DNA of 64,000 nt from Cytobacillus stercorigallinarum. GTDB taxonomy: Bacteria; Bacillota; Bacilli; Bacillales; Cytobacillaceae. This document shows, one piece after another, positions 8,617 to 18,370 of this stretch. A program made the translations under genes and the position numbers. The stretch covers positions 124,001-188,000 of the forward strand of contig NZ_JACSQT010000008.1 in NCBI RefSeq assembly GCF_014836495.1. Reading direction: 5' to 3'. The notes beneath the pieces are model-generated. The model saw nothing but the letters and a program-made list of their open reading frames with translations, searched no databases and had not been told where the DNA came from. How positions within the stretch are numbered: position 1 is the stretch's first letter; each line of letters starts with the position of its first letter.

Positions 8617-9849
8617 TTAAAATGCCCAGTCGCCTTTACGGAATACAGGCTCAGTTACACCATTTTCAAGGATACCGTCAATATCCATTTCAGCGGATCC
8701 GACCATAAAGTCAACATGGGTGATACTCTCGTTTAATCCGTTTGTTTCTAGCTCTTCACTATTCATTTTTTTGCCACCTTCTACACAGAAGGCGTAGGCG
8801 CTGCCGATAGCGAGGTGATTCGATGCATTTTCATCAAATAATGTATTATAGAAAAGCAGGTTTGACTGAGAAATCGGTGATTGAAATGGTACAAGCGCAA
8901 CTTCACCAAGATAATGAGAACCTTCATCTGTCTCAACTAGTTGTTTTAGTATAGCTTCGCCTTCCTCCGCCTTACAATCAACTATTCTTCCATCTTTAAA
9001 GGTAATCGAGAAGCGGTCAATAATGTTACCACCATAACTAAGTGGCTTGGTGCTTCGGACAGTGCCATTTACACCATATTTATGTGGCACTGTGAACACT
9101 TCCTCTGTTGGCATGTTTGCCATGAATTCATGACCGTTTTCATTCACGCTTCCAGCACCAACCCATAAATGTTTTTCAGGTAATTCAATGGTCAAATCTG
9201 TTCCTGGTGCGGTGTAATGTAATTTTTTATAACGTTTTGCGTTTAAGTATTCTACTTTTTCATGCAATGTTTGATCATGATCTTTCCATGCTTGGATCGG
9301 ATCATCTAAATCAGTTCGTGTTGCTTTAAAAATAGCATCCCATAGTAAGTTGACGCGTTCCTCTTCTTTTGCGTCAGGGAACACCATATTGGCCCAAGCT
9401 TGAGAAGGTGCGGAAATTACTGTCCAGCTTACTTTATCTGTTTGCACAGCTTTACGATATTTTGCTAAAGCTTGACCTGATGCTTTTTGGAATGTGCTGA
9501 TTTTCTCAGGATCAATTCCTTTCAGCAAGTCAGGGCTAGAAGAGACAATCGCGATAAAAGCTGCCCCATTTTCTGCTAATTCCTCCGTTTCACGCGCACG
9601 CCATTTCGGATACTCTTTAAAGGAATCAATCGGTGCTAATTCATACTTTGTACGAGAAACAATATCATCATTCCAGTTCACAATAACTTGATCGGCACCC
9701 GCTTCATAAGCATTTTTTACAATTTTTCGAACCAGTTGGGCAGAATCAATAGAAGTATTGATGACTAATGATTGGCCTTTTTGAATATTGACCCCCACTT
9801 TAACGGCTAATTCTGCATATTTCTCGAGCTTTTCTTCAAAAGTACTCAT
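8617..9849 (-). CDS. Aminopeptidase, M29 family (AmpS/PepS type)
   Basis: 410 aa, the full family length. M29 metal-binding elements are visible: NMPTEEVFT (about residue 245), EGSHYLGE (about 310), NHLAIG (about 345) and THVDFMVGS near the C terminus. These supply the Glu, His and Asp ligands of the two-metal site. It is a cytoplasmic exopeptidase removing N-terminal residues from peptides. The next gene upstream is topB with its own terminator, so it is probably monocistronic. Confidence 0.92.
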   Translation of the reverse strand: MSTFEEKLEKYAELAVKVGVNIQKGQSLVINTSIDSAQLVRKIVKNAYEAGADQVIVNWNDDIVSRTKYELAPIDSFKEYPKWRARETEELAENGAAFIAIVSSSPDLLKGIDPEKISTFQKASGQALAKYRKAVQTDKVSWTVISAPSQAWANMVFPDAKEEERVNLLWDAIFKATRTDLDDPIQAWKDHDQTLHEKVEYLNAKRYKKLHYTAPGTDLTIELPEKHLWVGAGSVNENGHEFMANMPTEEVFTVPHKYGVNGTVRSTKPLSYGGNIIDRFSITFKDGRIVDCKAEEGEAILKQLVETDEGSHYLGEVALVPFQSPISQSNLLFYNTLFDENASNHLAIGSAYAFCVEGGKKMNSEELETNGLNESITHVDFMVGSAEMDIDGILENGVTEPVFRKGDWAF

Positions 9850-9997
9850 ACTATGTACACTCCCTTTGTCAAAAACTTCTTACTTATTGTAACTTTTCTA
9901 TAGGAAAAAAGAAACTTTTTATCTTCATGACAAAATAGAGGGAAGAACTGCACGATTTAAGCGTTTAAAACATAAGCAAGAGGTTGTTCAATATAAA

Positions 9998-10040
9998 CAA
10001 AAAACTGCCAAAACAGCAAGATGCTTACTGAATTGACAGT
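9998..10040 (-). terminator. Terminator of topB
   Basis: On the minus strand the stem ACTGTCAA / TTGGCAGT (one G-U pair) is followed by TTTTTTG, directly after the topB stop codon. Confidence 0.75.
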
Positions 10041-10047
10041 GTGGTGG

Positions 10048-11574
10048 TTATTCTTTATCTTCCATTGCTTGTTTTAATAAATCACCAAGGCTCGTACCGA
10101 ATTGATCATTGTTGGCAGAGTATTTCTGAACAAGCTTTCTTTCTTCCCGTTTATTGACTTTTTGTTTCTTATCAGTCGCTTTTTCAACCACATTACATTT
10201 ACGACATTGGAAGTAGGTGCCGGCTTTTCCGTTGTGAATTTCCATCTTCTTATGGCATTGAGGACAACGACGATTAGATAGCTTCGGATCTTTTCTTTTC
10301 CTGAAATTACAATCAAGACTCGAACAAACGAGGACTTTCCCCTCTTTCGTATTCCGTTCTTTCAAGAAGGAGCCACATTCAGGACATTTCGATCCGGTTA
10401 AGTTATGGGCGCGGTAAGATTTATCACTTTTCTTTACTTCGGATACAATTTGCTTCGTTTGTTGTCTAATTTTCTTTAAAAAGTCATCGCGCTTTGCTTT
10501 ACCATGTGCGATTGCTTCAAGCTCTTTTTCCCATTTAGCTGTTAATGCTGGAGATGTTAATTCGTCATTTACAAGCTCCATTAACTGCTTTCCTTTTTGA
10601 GTGGAATGGAAGCGCCCGTTTTGTCTTTCCACTACTTCTGAGGAGATAAGTCTTTCGATAATTTCGGCACGTGTTGCAGGTGTGCCTAAACCGAATTTCT
10701 CCATCCCTTGTAATAAATCGGCTTCACTTAAGCGAGCGGGGGGTTCAGTTAATTTTTTATCCATTTCAACTGCATGAACTTGCAGTTGTTTACCTTGTTG
10801 TAATTGATTCAACGCTGTCTTTGAACTTTGTTCATTCGTAGATGAATGAAGCGTTTTAAACCCTAAGTCAATGATATGGGTTTCTTTAGCTACGAACGTC
10901 TCACCAGCTATATCTAATTTAAATTGTACACTCTCATATTGATATGGCGGATAAAATAAAGCAAGGAATCGCTTCGTAATGAGATCAAATAATTTTTTCT
11001 CATCTGTTGATAAATCACTAAGATGTACTCTTTGTTCTGTTGGTATGATGGCGTGATGATCCGTCACTTTACTATTATTAAATACCTTTTTGGCTAGTAC
11101 CTTACCCTTTTTCGCTAGCAAAGGTTTTACTTCTGTACTATAAGCACCTGCAATTGCCTCTAATCTTTCTACCATTGTACTTTCCATATCGCTTGTTAAA
11201 TAACGAGAGTCTGTCCGTGGGTACGTTACGATTTTATGTTGTTCGTATAATTTTTGCAGCACAGATGATGTTTTTTTAGCTGAAAAGCCAAATTTTTTAT
11301 TGGCATCACGTTGTAGCTCAGTTAAATCATATGGAAGTGGTTGTGATTCACTTCTTTCTTTACGCGTAATCGATTGTACTGTTGCTTTGACTTTTGCTGT
11401 TTGTTTCTTAATCGATTCTGCTTTATCACTATTAAAGATTCGCTTCTCACCATTGTTTTCCCATTCTGTTTGTAATCCACCCACTTTTGCATGAATCAAC
11501 CAATATTCTTGTGGGATGAATTTCTGGATTTGTTTCTCGCGATCCATTATAAGAGAAAGCGTGGGGGTTTGGAC
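10048..11574 (-). pseudogene. topB: DNA topoisomerase III, 3' two-thirds, severed by the island
   Basis: In frame this reads V-Q-T-P-T-L-S-L-I and then MDREKQIQKF, so the first ATG at 11547 is internal and not a natural start; no good ribosome binding site precedes it. It holds the catalytic tyrosine motif TYPRTDSRYLTSD, the gate domains, and C-terminal zinc-ribbon cysteines (CPECGSF with CSSLDC, and CPQCHKK with CRKC). The TOPRIM half is 22.7 kb away at 34287-34859. Joined at the Val-Gln codons, the two give a protein of about 697 aa, normal for a Bacillus TopB. This half lacks the acidic TOPRIM centre and should be inactive alone. The break coincides with the island's left end. Confidence 0.95.
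11569..11574 (-). repeat. Left junction core hexamer of the island
   Basis: On the topB strand this is GTCCAA, encoding Val-Gln of the GRVQ/TPT motif. It is positioned exactly like GTACAG at the other junction. Tn554-type elements recombine through a 6-bp core that need not be identical at the two ends. Confidence 0.65.
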
Positions 11575-11612
11575 ATGTATACTGTTTTTAGGGCGGAATT
11601 TAATATATTCTT
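11575..11612 (+). repeat. Left terminal inverted repeat
   Basis: Reading inward it begins ATGTATACTGTTTTTAG and continues GGGCGGAATTTAATAT then ATTCTT. It matches the right end at TGTAT-CTGT---TAG, then AGGG-G, then TTAATAT and TTCTT, with small gaps. Confidence 0.75.
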
Positions 11613-11641
11613 TTAATAGTGATTATATCAAAAATAATTTC

Positions 11642-11651
11642 ACCCATGGGT
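11642..11651. promoter_or_regulatory. Palindrome in the recombinase promoter region
   Basis: ACCCATGGGT is a perfect 10-bp palindrome, followed by a partial copy (TTGGGTATAA) about 10 bp on, in the 100 bp between the left end and the first recombinase. A regulator or recombinase accessory site is possible, but this is only a positional guess. Confidence 0.3.
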
Positions 11652-11712
11652 ATTTTTATTTTGGGTATAAAAATTGAATAAGAATAGAAATGGAACTTAC
11701 AGGGGGGAAACT

Positions 11713-12942
11713 ATGAGATTTGTAGTAAGGGAATTTGATGAGGCTTCAAAAAGTGGAGAAATATTCAGTAGTATTGGTATCGGAGTTAAAGAAAATGATT
11801 ATCTAATATTTCCCTCACCTCTTTCAAATTTCATAAAAAGAGAATATAAAAATAAAGGAAAATCTATTAATAGTCAAAGAAATGCAGCTTATGCAATAAC
11901 TAGGTTTTTAAATCATTTATCAAAAGATAAGGTTAGTTATACTGAATTGGTTATAGGAGGATTAAGCAGTCTAACCCTTCAGCATGGGGCTGATTATATC
12001 TCCTATTTATCACTAAAAAGTAGAGCAGGTGAATTAAAGAGTGAATATGTAAAAACTGAGATACAGTATCTAAACAAACTTTTCCATTGGTTAAATTCAG
12101 AAAGTATAATTAGCCAATCATTTAGTGTGGATTACCAGACTGTTTATCATGGTCGAAAAAGCAGGAAAATAGTAAGTAACGTTTTTGAAACCACTAATGA
12201 TTTAGATATTATTGTACCAATAAGGAATTCCACTCAAAATAATGTTATTAAGGATTTTGGTAAAAATAGAAATAGACTAATTATAGATTTTATAATGACA
12301 GCAAAGCGTATTGAACCACTAATGGCATTAGGTATAGCTTTACAATTTTTTGGAGGATTAAGACGCTCCGAAGTTATTAACTTAAAACGCTCTAGTTTAA
12401 AATGGACTAATAGTAACCTAATAGTTGAGCTTAGAGACAATCAAGACATTTTATTTGCCGATGCAATAAACAAAGCTGATATTCAAGTTAAATATCCAAG
12501 AGATCAAATATGTATTTGTCCTGAAATTGTAAAGCCCCTATATGAAGAGCATCTAGAAATGCTAACTAAATTAACTAAAGGAACTAAGGGAACTAAGGGA
12601 ACTTCCGAGGCACTTTTTATCTCAACAAGAAATTTCAATGCCTTAAGGGGCAAAAGATATTCAGCAAAAATTGATAAGATTAAACAACAGTTTCTGAATG
12701 ACTTACTAATAAAAAATCAAGTCGAAGATTATATACTTTTAACAAACAACAAATGGTCTACACATATTGGCAGGGGTGTTTTCACTAACATATTAATAGA
12801 TTTGGGTCTAACCCCCACCCAGATTGCATTAGCTAGGGGCGACAGAAGCTTACAGTCTGCATTAAGTTATGTAGATGAAAATACATTACTTAGCTCTATG
12901 AATTTAGCAATCAAAAACTTTAACATGCTAAAGGAGGTGTAA
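11713..12942 (+). CDS. Tyrosine recombinase 1 of the island (TnpA-like)
   Basis: 409 aa from ATG 11713, which follows a strong AGGGGGG ribosome binding site; an in-frame TTG at 11674 has none. The C-terminal half has a tyrosine-recombinase fold: first Arg in FFGGLRRSEVINLKR (about residue 215), H-x-x-R as HIGR in WSTHIGRGVFTN (about 360), then ARGDRSLQSALSYVD with Asp where His/Trp is usual and the nucleophile Tyr about 10 residues later. A low-complexity LTKGTKGTKGT insert lies near residue 290. It is first in a four-gene operon and ends 3 bp before the giant second recombinase. It should cut and join the element ends. Confidence 0.88.
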   Translation: MRFVVREFDEASKSGEIFSSIGIGVKENDYLIFPSPLSNFIKREYKNKGKSINSQRNAAYAITRFLNHLSKDKVSYTELVIGGLSSLTLQHGADYISYLSLKSRAGELKSEYVKTEIQYLNKLFHWLNSESIISQSFSVDYQTVYHGRKSRKIVSNVFETTNDLDIIVPIRNSTQNNVIKDFGKNRNRLIIDFIMTAKRIEPLMALGIALQFFGGLRRSEVINLKRSSLKWTNSNLIVELRDNQDILFADAINKADIQVKYPRDQICICPEIVKPLYEEHLEMLTKLTKGTKGTKGTSEALFISTRNFNALRGKRYSAKIDKIKQQFLNDLLIKNQVEDYILLTNNKWSTHIGRGVFTNILIDLGLTPTQIALARGDRSLQSALSYVDENTLLSSMNLAIKNFNMLKEV

Positions 12943-12945
12943 AGC

Positions 12946-15900
12946 ATGCGTATCCATATGACATTAAGGGAAGTTTCAACCCTTCTTCATTTATCAATTA
13001 ATCAAACTAGATTATTTCTCAAAGATGCCTCAATACAAAAGGTAGGTATTAATAATGCTAAAGAAGCTATTTTTGATACCAATATTATAAATAACTTACG
13101 GGATATTCTGGAAAAGCGGTATCAAGACAATTACTCAAACAAATATACTCCCAAGGAAATAATTATGTTAGGTTGTACCAGCTATGACAGAGTTATTCTT
13201 AAAAGCGAGCCCACCACTCTTTTCGACAGATATAAAAATTTTGCTGGAGTCTCTTTCTTCTATGACAAATTAGAAGTAAATGCTTTTTTAGCATCTAAAA
13301 AAAATAGTTGTGAACTATTAGCGCTTTCACAAATAATGGAATTAGTGGGTTTTAAAACACCTAAACAACTTGAACGTGCATTAAATGATTGCAAAATCAA
13401 GGAGGTAAAAAAGGGGCATAGCTCCTTTAAGTATTATAAGGACTCAGATATAAGATTCTTTATCGACTTGGTTAAAAAAAGGTATTCATTTAATAAAGCC
13501 AATCGTTTAAGTACTAAGGAAGTAAGAGACCTTGGGTTTAGTAAATTAGACAGATTGAGACTCCAAACATATAAAGCAGAGCCTCTTGATAGGATTAACG
13601 AGTATGCTGGAGTCCTTGCCTTTTATAATAAGGATGAAGTGGGAGAAAAATTACAACTTAAGGATTTTCTGACTCATACTATCTGTGAAAAAGAGGCCAG
13701 AGAATATTTAGGTTTTACAAATTTCAAAAAATTCAAAAAGGTAATCAAAGAATATGGCATCCCGTCAACGTCAAATGGAAAATATGAAATAATTTATTAC
13801 AACAAGTCGAGTATAAATTCTCTTAAAAATATTATAGATGAAAATTATGAACATAACCTTGAAACTAAAATAACTGGTGATCAAATAAGGGACTTGGGCT
13901 ATTCTAGAAATCTTATTCGTAGATTAACCTCTATCCGTACTCGACCTGTTGATAATGTATATAAGTTTGCGAATGCTTTTATTTTTTATGATAAGAAACA
14001 ATTTCTATCTCTAACTAAAACTAAAAATGATTTAACTAAATATTATACTTCTGTAGAACTAATGGAATTACTTGATATACCGAATAACATTAACAGATAT
14101 ATGGAAAAATTTAATATTTCACCTATAAAAATACCCCCATCACGTCAAAATTATTGGTCTAAAAGCGAGATAGATGGATTTATTAAAAGAAGAACAGATC
14201 TATATAACTACTACGATTCGAATTATTATTTAATTAGCGACGTGGAACATTTGCTAGGATATGACATAAATAAGTTCTACAGAATTTGCTCAGATTTGAA
14301 TATTCCCTTGATTTCTGAAAAATTGCCGATTGAAGTGAAGTTTAAGAAATTTTATAACTTTCATTTGGTTTTTCCGAAAGATAAAATCAATACCATTATT
14401 GCCAGAATAAATAATCAAGATCGACAAATTACCGAAGAAAATCGACATGCTGTTTTAGAATCTGTTAACGTTATACAAAATGGTCCAAGCACCGTTTCTA
14501 AAATAAAAAATTCACTGCAAGTACTTGGACATTTGGAAGATAAAAAGATTACCCAGATTATTGAAGAAATAACAAACTATCCAATACTATCCGTAAATGG
14601 CGAAATCAAAACTATAATTTCTGAAAAAGATTTAATAGCCAAATTGGACTATTCAAGGAAACAGTTTGATGAAAATAAAGAAAACTTTCAAATTCATAAG
14701 TTTGAGTATAGAAATATTAATTACTATTTGAAAGAGGATTGTTCTAATCTGCTTAAAAAATTGTATCAAGAGCAAAAAAAATTTTTAGGCATAAACTATA
14801 CCATTACTGAGGCTATTGCGAAAGTCCCTGGCGCTGCATTAAATTTAAACGGAAAAAAAGTGCAAATACCATCCCATTTGAGATTTGGTCGCCTGAAAAA
14901 TATTAAAACTGTATATTCTAAAGAGGTTATAGATAATTATTTGAAATCATTAAAGGTTTCCAATTTAATGGAGAAATACAAAAATGAATTGAAATATACT
15001 ACCCTCCCAGGTGAAATTCTTTTGAAAGCAATCAAAGAATTAGATTTGCATTTTTCTAATTCGGTTAAAGAAACGGAAACAGTATGGCATAATTTTGCCT
15101 CAAAAAAGTTATTAAGCTCAAACGGAAATATTAAAACGATCAAGAAACTTTTTGTTCGATTTATTAAAATAACAGAATTACTACAGATGACATTAATTTC
15201 AAAGGAAATTATGGACATGACTTCTAATGAGATTAATTTCGTGTTTTTAAACAATAGAGTCCCAGGTACTTACAAAGAAGTTTTATATAGTTTCTTTAAT
15301 CACTTACTTTTAAGGTTTTCCAATTGTAATTACTCGGTTTCAGAGCTTAATAACCCCCATGCGGAAAAAAAGGAGCGTTTGGCAAACTCTCAGCACAATA
15401 AGCAAATCTATTCGACTAATGAGTTTTTAACACTACTTGACTATGTTAAAGAAATTAAATTCCATAAAGACAATGCTATTTCCGAATATAAGGCAAAGTC
15501 GATGGATGGGACAAAGGGGAATTATGAATCCATTTGGTTATACGTAATGCTTCATTTAAATAACGGATGGAGAAGTAATGATTTTATTGAAAAGATACCC
15601 CGTATTCCCTTATCTATCCCTGTGCAGGATTACAAATCATTTGAAAATCACAACTTAACTGTAGATGAAGCTACAAAAGTCATCTGGGAACTAACTTCAA
15701 ACTTGATGAATGTTTATCATAACAAAAATGGCAAAAAGGCCTATTTCTTTATTTCAGAAGATATGATGTTACCCGTAGCTAACGCCATCATTTTATGTGA
15801 ACTTAAAGCTCAAATGGCAGATTCAAAAAGAAATAACTTAATTGATTTAGGTAATTCAAACGAATTAACTTCTAGCATGCATGATAAGTTTTTCAAAACT

Positions 15901-16707
15901 TTTCCTATAAACAATTTTAAATTTAAATCGCTAAAGGCCAACAGTACATTTATAACCTTTGTGAATTCAATCCTAAAACAAAAAACAAATCGTAACCCAT
16001 TGGAGATCACTAAATTTATTAGAAATCATGATTCTATAGACACCACTAACAGATATGTACATTTAGATGAAGAACATCTAAATAAAATTAGCAAGCAATT
16101 ATTCGATAAAGGCTATTTTGGCTATACCTATGATTATTTAAAACAAATTGTTATTGGGGAACCTCAAAATAATTCTATAGAAAACAATGAAAAGAATCTG
16201 TTAGCCACCGTTTTTGGAGACATATATAAAGTTGAAAGCTTCTCCATAATGTTAAATGCTATTGAAGAACAGAGGAAACCTTTATACGATTTCGTTCAGA
16301 ATCTATCAGGAGACCAACAAAAGGAAATATTTGATTTAATAAATATGAATCAACTGCCGGGCAAAGATTCCTTTTGGCAATGTATTCTCGGCGATTGTTT
16401 ATACTTAGATAGAAAATGTAACAGTTGCCCATTTGCAATCCCACATTTCTATGTCCTAACAAAGACCGTTTACAACCTAAATAATTTGATACCTAAATTA
16501 GAACAGATTCAAAACATTTCTTATAAAGGAGAAAAGGTTAGATTAACATATTTATTATACAAAAACCTTTCCTTAATAAGTGCTGCTAAAAAACAATTTG
16601 GAGAAAGTGTACTAAGCTCATTTTTAGGCAAGGAATATTCGGATTTCTTAAATAACATACGTAGCTTAGGTGGTATAAATGAAAATCTAACAATTGGAGG
16701 CACTTAA
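12946..16707 (+). CDS. Giant recombinase-like protein 2 of the island (TnpB position)
   Basis: 1253 aa, about twice the usual size for this position. The N-terminal 400 residues hold at least three copies of a roughly 100-residue HTH-like module. Each starts like TPKEIIMLGCTSYDR, STKEVRDLGFSKLDR or TGDQIRDLGYSRNLIR and ends in a YAGV-FYDK-type segment; a further AlpA-like HTH (MTLREVSTLLHLSINQTR) is at the start. The C-terminal third resembles a tyrosine recombinase: first Arg in LNNGWRSNDFIEKI, then KSLKANSTFITF where the family has H-x-L-R, then NRYVHLDEE with the candidate Tyr. Key His/Arg are thus Lys, so catalysis is doubtful. A Cys cluster (CILGDCLYLDRKCNSC) near residue 1145 may bind zinc. 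An AGGAGG site precedes ATG 12946. The array may read a long DNA site. Confidence 0.78.
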   Translation: MRIHMTLREVSTLLHLSINQTRLFLKDASIQKVGINNAKEAIFDTNIINNLRDILEKRYQDNYSNKYTPKEIIMLGCTSYDRVILKSEPTTLFDRYKNFAGVSFFYDKLEVNAFLASKKNSCELLALSQIMELVGFKTPKQLERALNDCKIKEVKKGHSSFKYYKDSDIRFFIDLVKKRYSFNKANRLSTKEVRDLGFSKLDRLRLQTYKAEPLDRINEYAGVLAFYNKDEVGEKLQLKDFLTHTICEKEAREYLGFTNFKKFKKVIKEYGIPSTSNGKYEIIYYNKSSINSLKNIIDENYEHNLETKITGDQIRDLGYSRNLIRRLTSIRTRPVDNVYKFANAFIFYDKKQFLSLTKTKNDLTKYYTSVELMELLDIPNNINRYMEKFNISPIKIPPSRQNYWSKSEIDGFIKRRTDLYNYYDSNYYLISDVEHLLGYDINKFYRICSDLNIPLISEKLPIEVKFKKFYNFHLVFPKDKINTIIARINNQDRQITEENRHAVLESVNVIQNGPSTVSKIKNSLQVLGHLEDKKITQIIEEITNYPILSVNGEIKTIISEKDLIAKLDYSRKQFDENKENFQIHKFEYRNINYYLKEDCSNLLKKLYQEQKKFLGINYTITEAIAKVPGAALNLNGKKVQIPSHLRFGRLKNIKTVYSKEVIDNYLKSLKVSNLMEKYKNELKYTTLPGEILLKAIKELDLHFSNSVKETETVWHNFASKKLLSSNGNIKTIKKLFVRFIKITELLQMTLISKEIMDMTSNEINFVFLNNRVPGTYKEVLYSFFNHLLLRFSNCNYSVSELNNPHAEKKERLANSQHNKQIYSTNEFLTLLDYVKEIKFHKDNAISEYKAKSMDGTKGNYESIWLYVMLHLNNGWRSNDFIEKIPRIPLSIPVQDYKSFENHNLTVDEATKVIWELTSNLMNVYHNKNGKKAYFFISEDMMLPVANAIILCELKAQMADSKRNNLIDLGNSNELTSSMHDKFFKTFPINNFKFKSLKANSTFITFVNSILKQKTNRNPLEITKFIRNHDSIDTTNRYVHLDEEHLNKISKQLFDKGYFGYTYDYLKQIVIGEPQNNSIENNEKNLLATVFGDIYKVESFSIMLNAIEEQRKPLYDFVQNLSGDQQKEIFDLINMNQLPGKDSFWQCILGDCLYLDRKCNSCPFAIPHFYVLTKTVYNLNNLIPKLEQIQNISYKGEKVRLTYLLYKNLSLISAAKKQFGESVLSSFLGKEYSDFLNNIRSLGGINENLTIGGT

Positions 16708-16708
16708 T

Positions 16709-18370
16709 ATGGAGAATAATCATAGTTTAGATTTTTCGTCTACATCAACTCACTTTAATGAGAGTCTCCGTGGTACCTTACAAGATAGGATAAATAGCCT
16801 TAAAGATGCAGGTGTGAATCTTACAGCCGCAGCATCCGATAATAGATGGAATATTTATGATGAATATTTTTCACAATCAAATTATGTAGATTTTAGCTTT
16901 GATTCTTTCGCATCAAAGAAATTTGACACTAACCAATTCATCTTGCTATTAAAGTCTTGGTTTATTTTACTTTTAGAGAACAATTATAGTTTCCGGTATT
17001 TAGTAAATAAAGTGAGGAGAGCAAAAGATGCATTGATCTTAAGTAAAGGGTTTAATCTAGAAGCAATAGATGAATTTGAACTTAACTATTTTTTTAAAGA
17101 TCTTAGACCTAATTCTCTGCAAAGGAAGGCATCTCTTCTATTAGAATTTCTTGATTTTTGCCAAGATCTAATAGTGCCAGAAGAGTATCTGGAACTAATT
17201 TTGAGATACTATCAAACACATAATTCACCTGCAATAAGAAAATTACCATCAAGTCACGATGTTCTTAAGTTTTCCCTAATAGTTGAAGTATACTTTTCTA
17301 GTGAGCACACTGACAAAGAGTATTTGGATTACTATCCGATTTATTTATGGTGGAATTTAACAAACATTATCCCAATACGCATTAGTGAATTTTGCAATTT
17401 GCAATTTGATTGTTTAACTCTTAACAAGGAAGGATATTTTTTAGCTTTACCTAGAAGTAAATATCTAAGGAATCGCAAAATAAATTACGATAAAGTTTTG
17501 ATATCAAATAAAATTGCCAAATCAATCAAGTTATATCAACAAAAAATATATTCAATTAAACCAACTAAAACATTATTACAAACATATAGTACAACACAAA
17601 ATGTAAAACCTGAAGTTTTTAATTATAGCAATTTTAAGAATCTATTAAACAAATTTTACAATGAAATTGTTTGTGAGAAGTATGGCTTTAAATTATTAGA
17701 GAACAGTTCAGAACTATATACTCAATCACCTTATAATATATTTAGAAAAATAAGACCAAATGACACTCGTCATTTTGCATTTTTAAATTTAATGTTGCAA
17801 GGTTATCATCCAAGTGAGATTGCTAGATTAGGAGGACACAATTCTATTTATTCTCAAATGGCTTATCATAACCACTTGGAATATTGGATTGATTCCGATT
17901 TAATAAAGTTATTAACAAATCAAAAAAGACACATTGGTGACCTTTCAAATGAATTTTTCAAGGAGATTATTTTTAAAAATGCGATGAATACCACCATGGA
18001 TGTTTCTGAAGTTGTTAAAATTCCATTAGAAATCGGTTATTGTATAGATCCATTACAGGACTGTCCTGTAGATGAGCATTATCTCTGTAAACATTGGAGA
18101 ATAACCTTAGATGATTATCAAAATCATTATGATAAACTACAAAACATAATTGATAATCAGGAATCTATTCTTAAATTATGCATCGATAAACTACTAGCGC
18201 TTCATAAAACTGGTCTCATTCATCATAAAAATGATGTATTTGATGAAACAAATTCACAGTTCAATTACCAACTAGTTAAAAGTTCTAAAGAAGTAAAGGA
18301 TGCATTATACCAATTAGCAAAGCTAAAGGAAAGGTTTGAAGTGTATGAAAAGTCGGGGACGCAAACCTAA
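16709..18370 (+). CDS. Tyrosine recombinase 3 of the island
   Basis: 553 aa from ATG 16709, with a TGGAGG ribosome binding site lying inside the end of the preceding gene (stop at 16705-16707). The recombinase core is visible: first Arg in IIPIRISEFCNLQFD (about residue 230), then RPNDTRHFAFLNL (Asn replaces the usual His; the second Arg is kept), GGHNSIYSQMAYHNH with His and the nucleophile Tyr. A Cys group (CIDPLQDCPVDEHYLC) follows near residue 450. The length and C-terminal extension resemble Tn554 TnpB. Translational coupling to its neighbours suggests the three recombinases act as one complex. Confidence 0.86.
   Translation: MENNHSLDFSSTSTHFNESLRGTLQDRINSLKDAGVNLTAAASDNRWNIYDEYFSQSNYVDFSFDSFASKKFDTNQFILLLKSWFILLLENNYSFRYLVNKVRRAKDALILSKGFNLEAIDEFELNYFFKDLRPNSLQRKASLLLEFLDFCQDLIVPEEYLELILRYYQTHNSPAIRKLPSSHDVLKFSLIVEVYFSSEHTDKEYLDYYPIYLWWNLTNIIPIRISEFCNLQFDCLTLNKEGYFLALPRSKYLRNRKINYDKVLISNKIAKSIKLYQQKIYSIKPTKTLLQTYSTTQNVKPEVFNYSNFKNLLNKFYNEIVCEKYGFKLLENSSELYTQSPYNIFRKIRPNDTRHFAFLNLMLQGYHPSEIARLGGHNSIYSQMAYHNHLEYWIDSDLIKLLTNQKRHIGDLSNEFFKEIIFKNAMNTTMDVSEVVKIPLEIGYCIDPLQDCPVDEHYLCKHWRITLDDYQNHYDKLQNIIDNQESILKLCIDKLLALHKTGLIHHKNDVFDETNSQFNYQLVKSSKEVKDALYQLAKLKERFEVYEKSGTQT

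Noticed and set aside
10048..11547. topB 3' half as an independent 499-aa gene starting at ATG 11547
   Set aside because: The frame continues upstream through TPTLSLI to the junction, no ribosome binding site precedes the ATG, and the missing TOPRIM half lies beyond the island.
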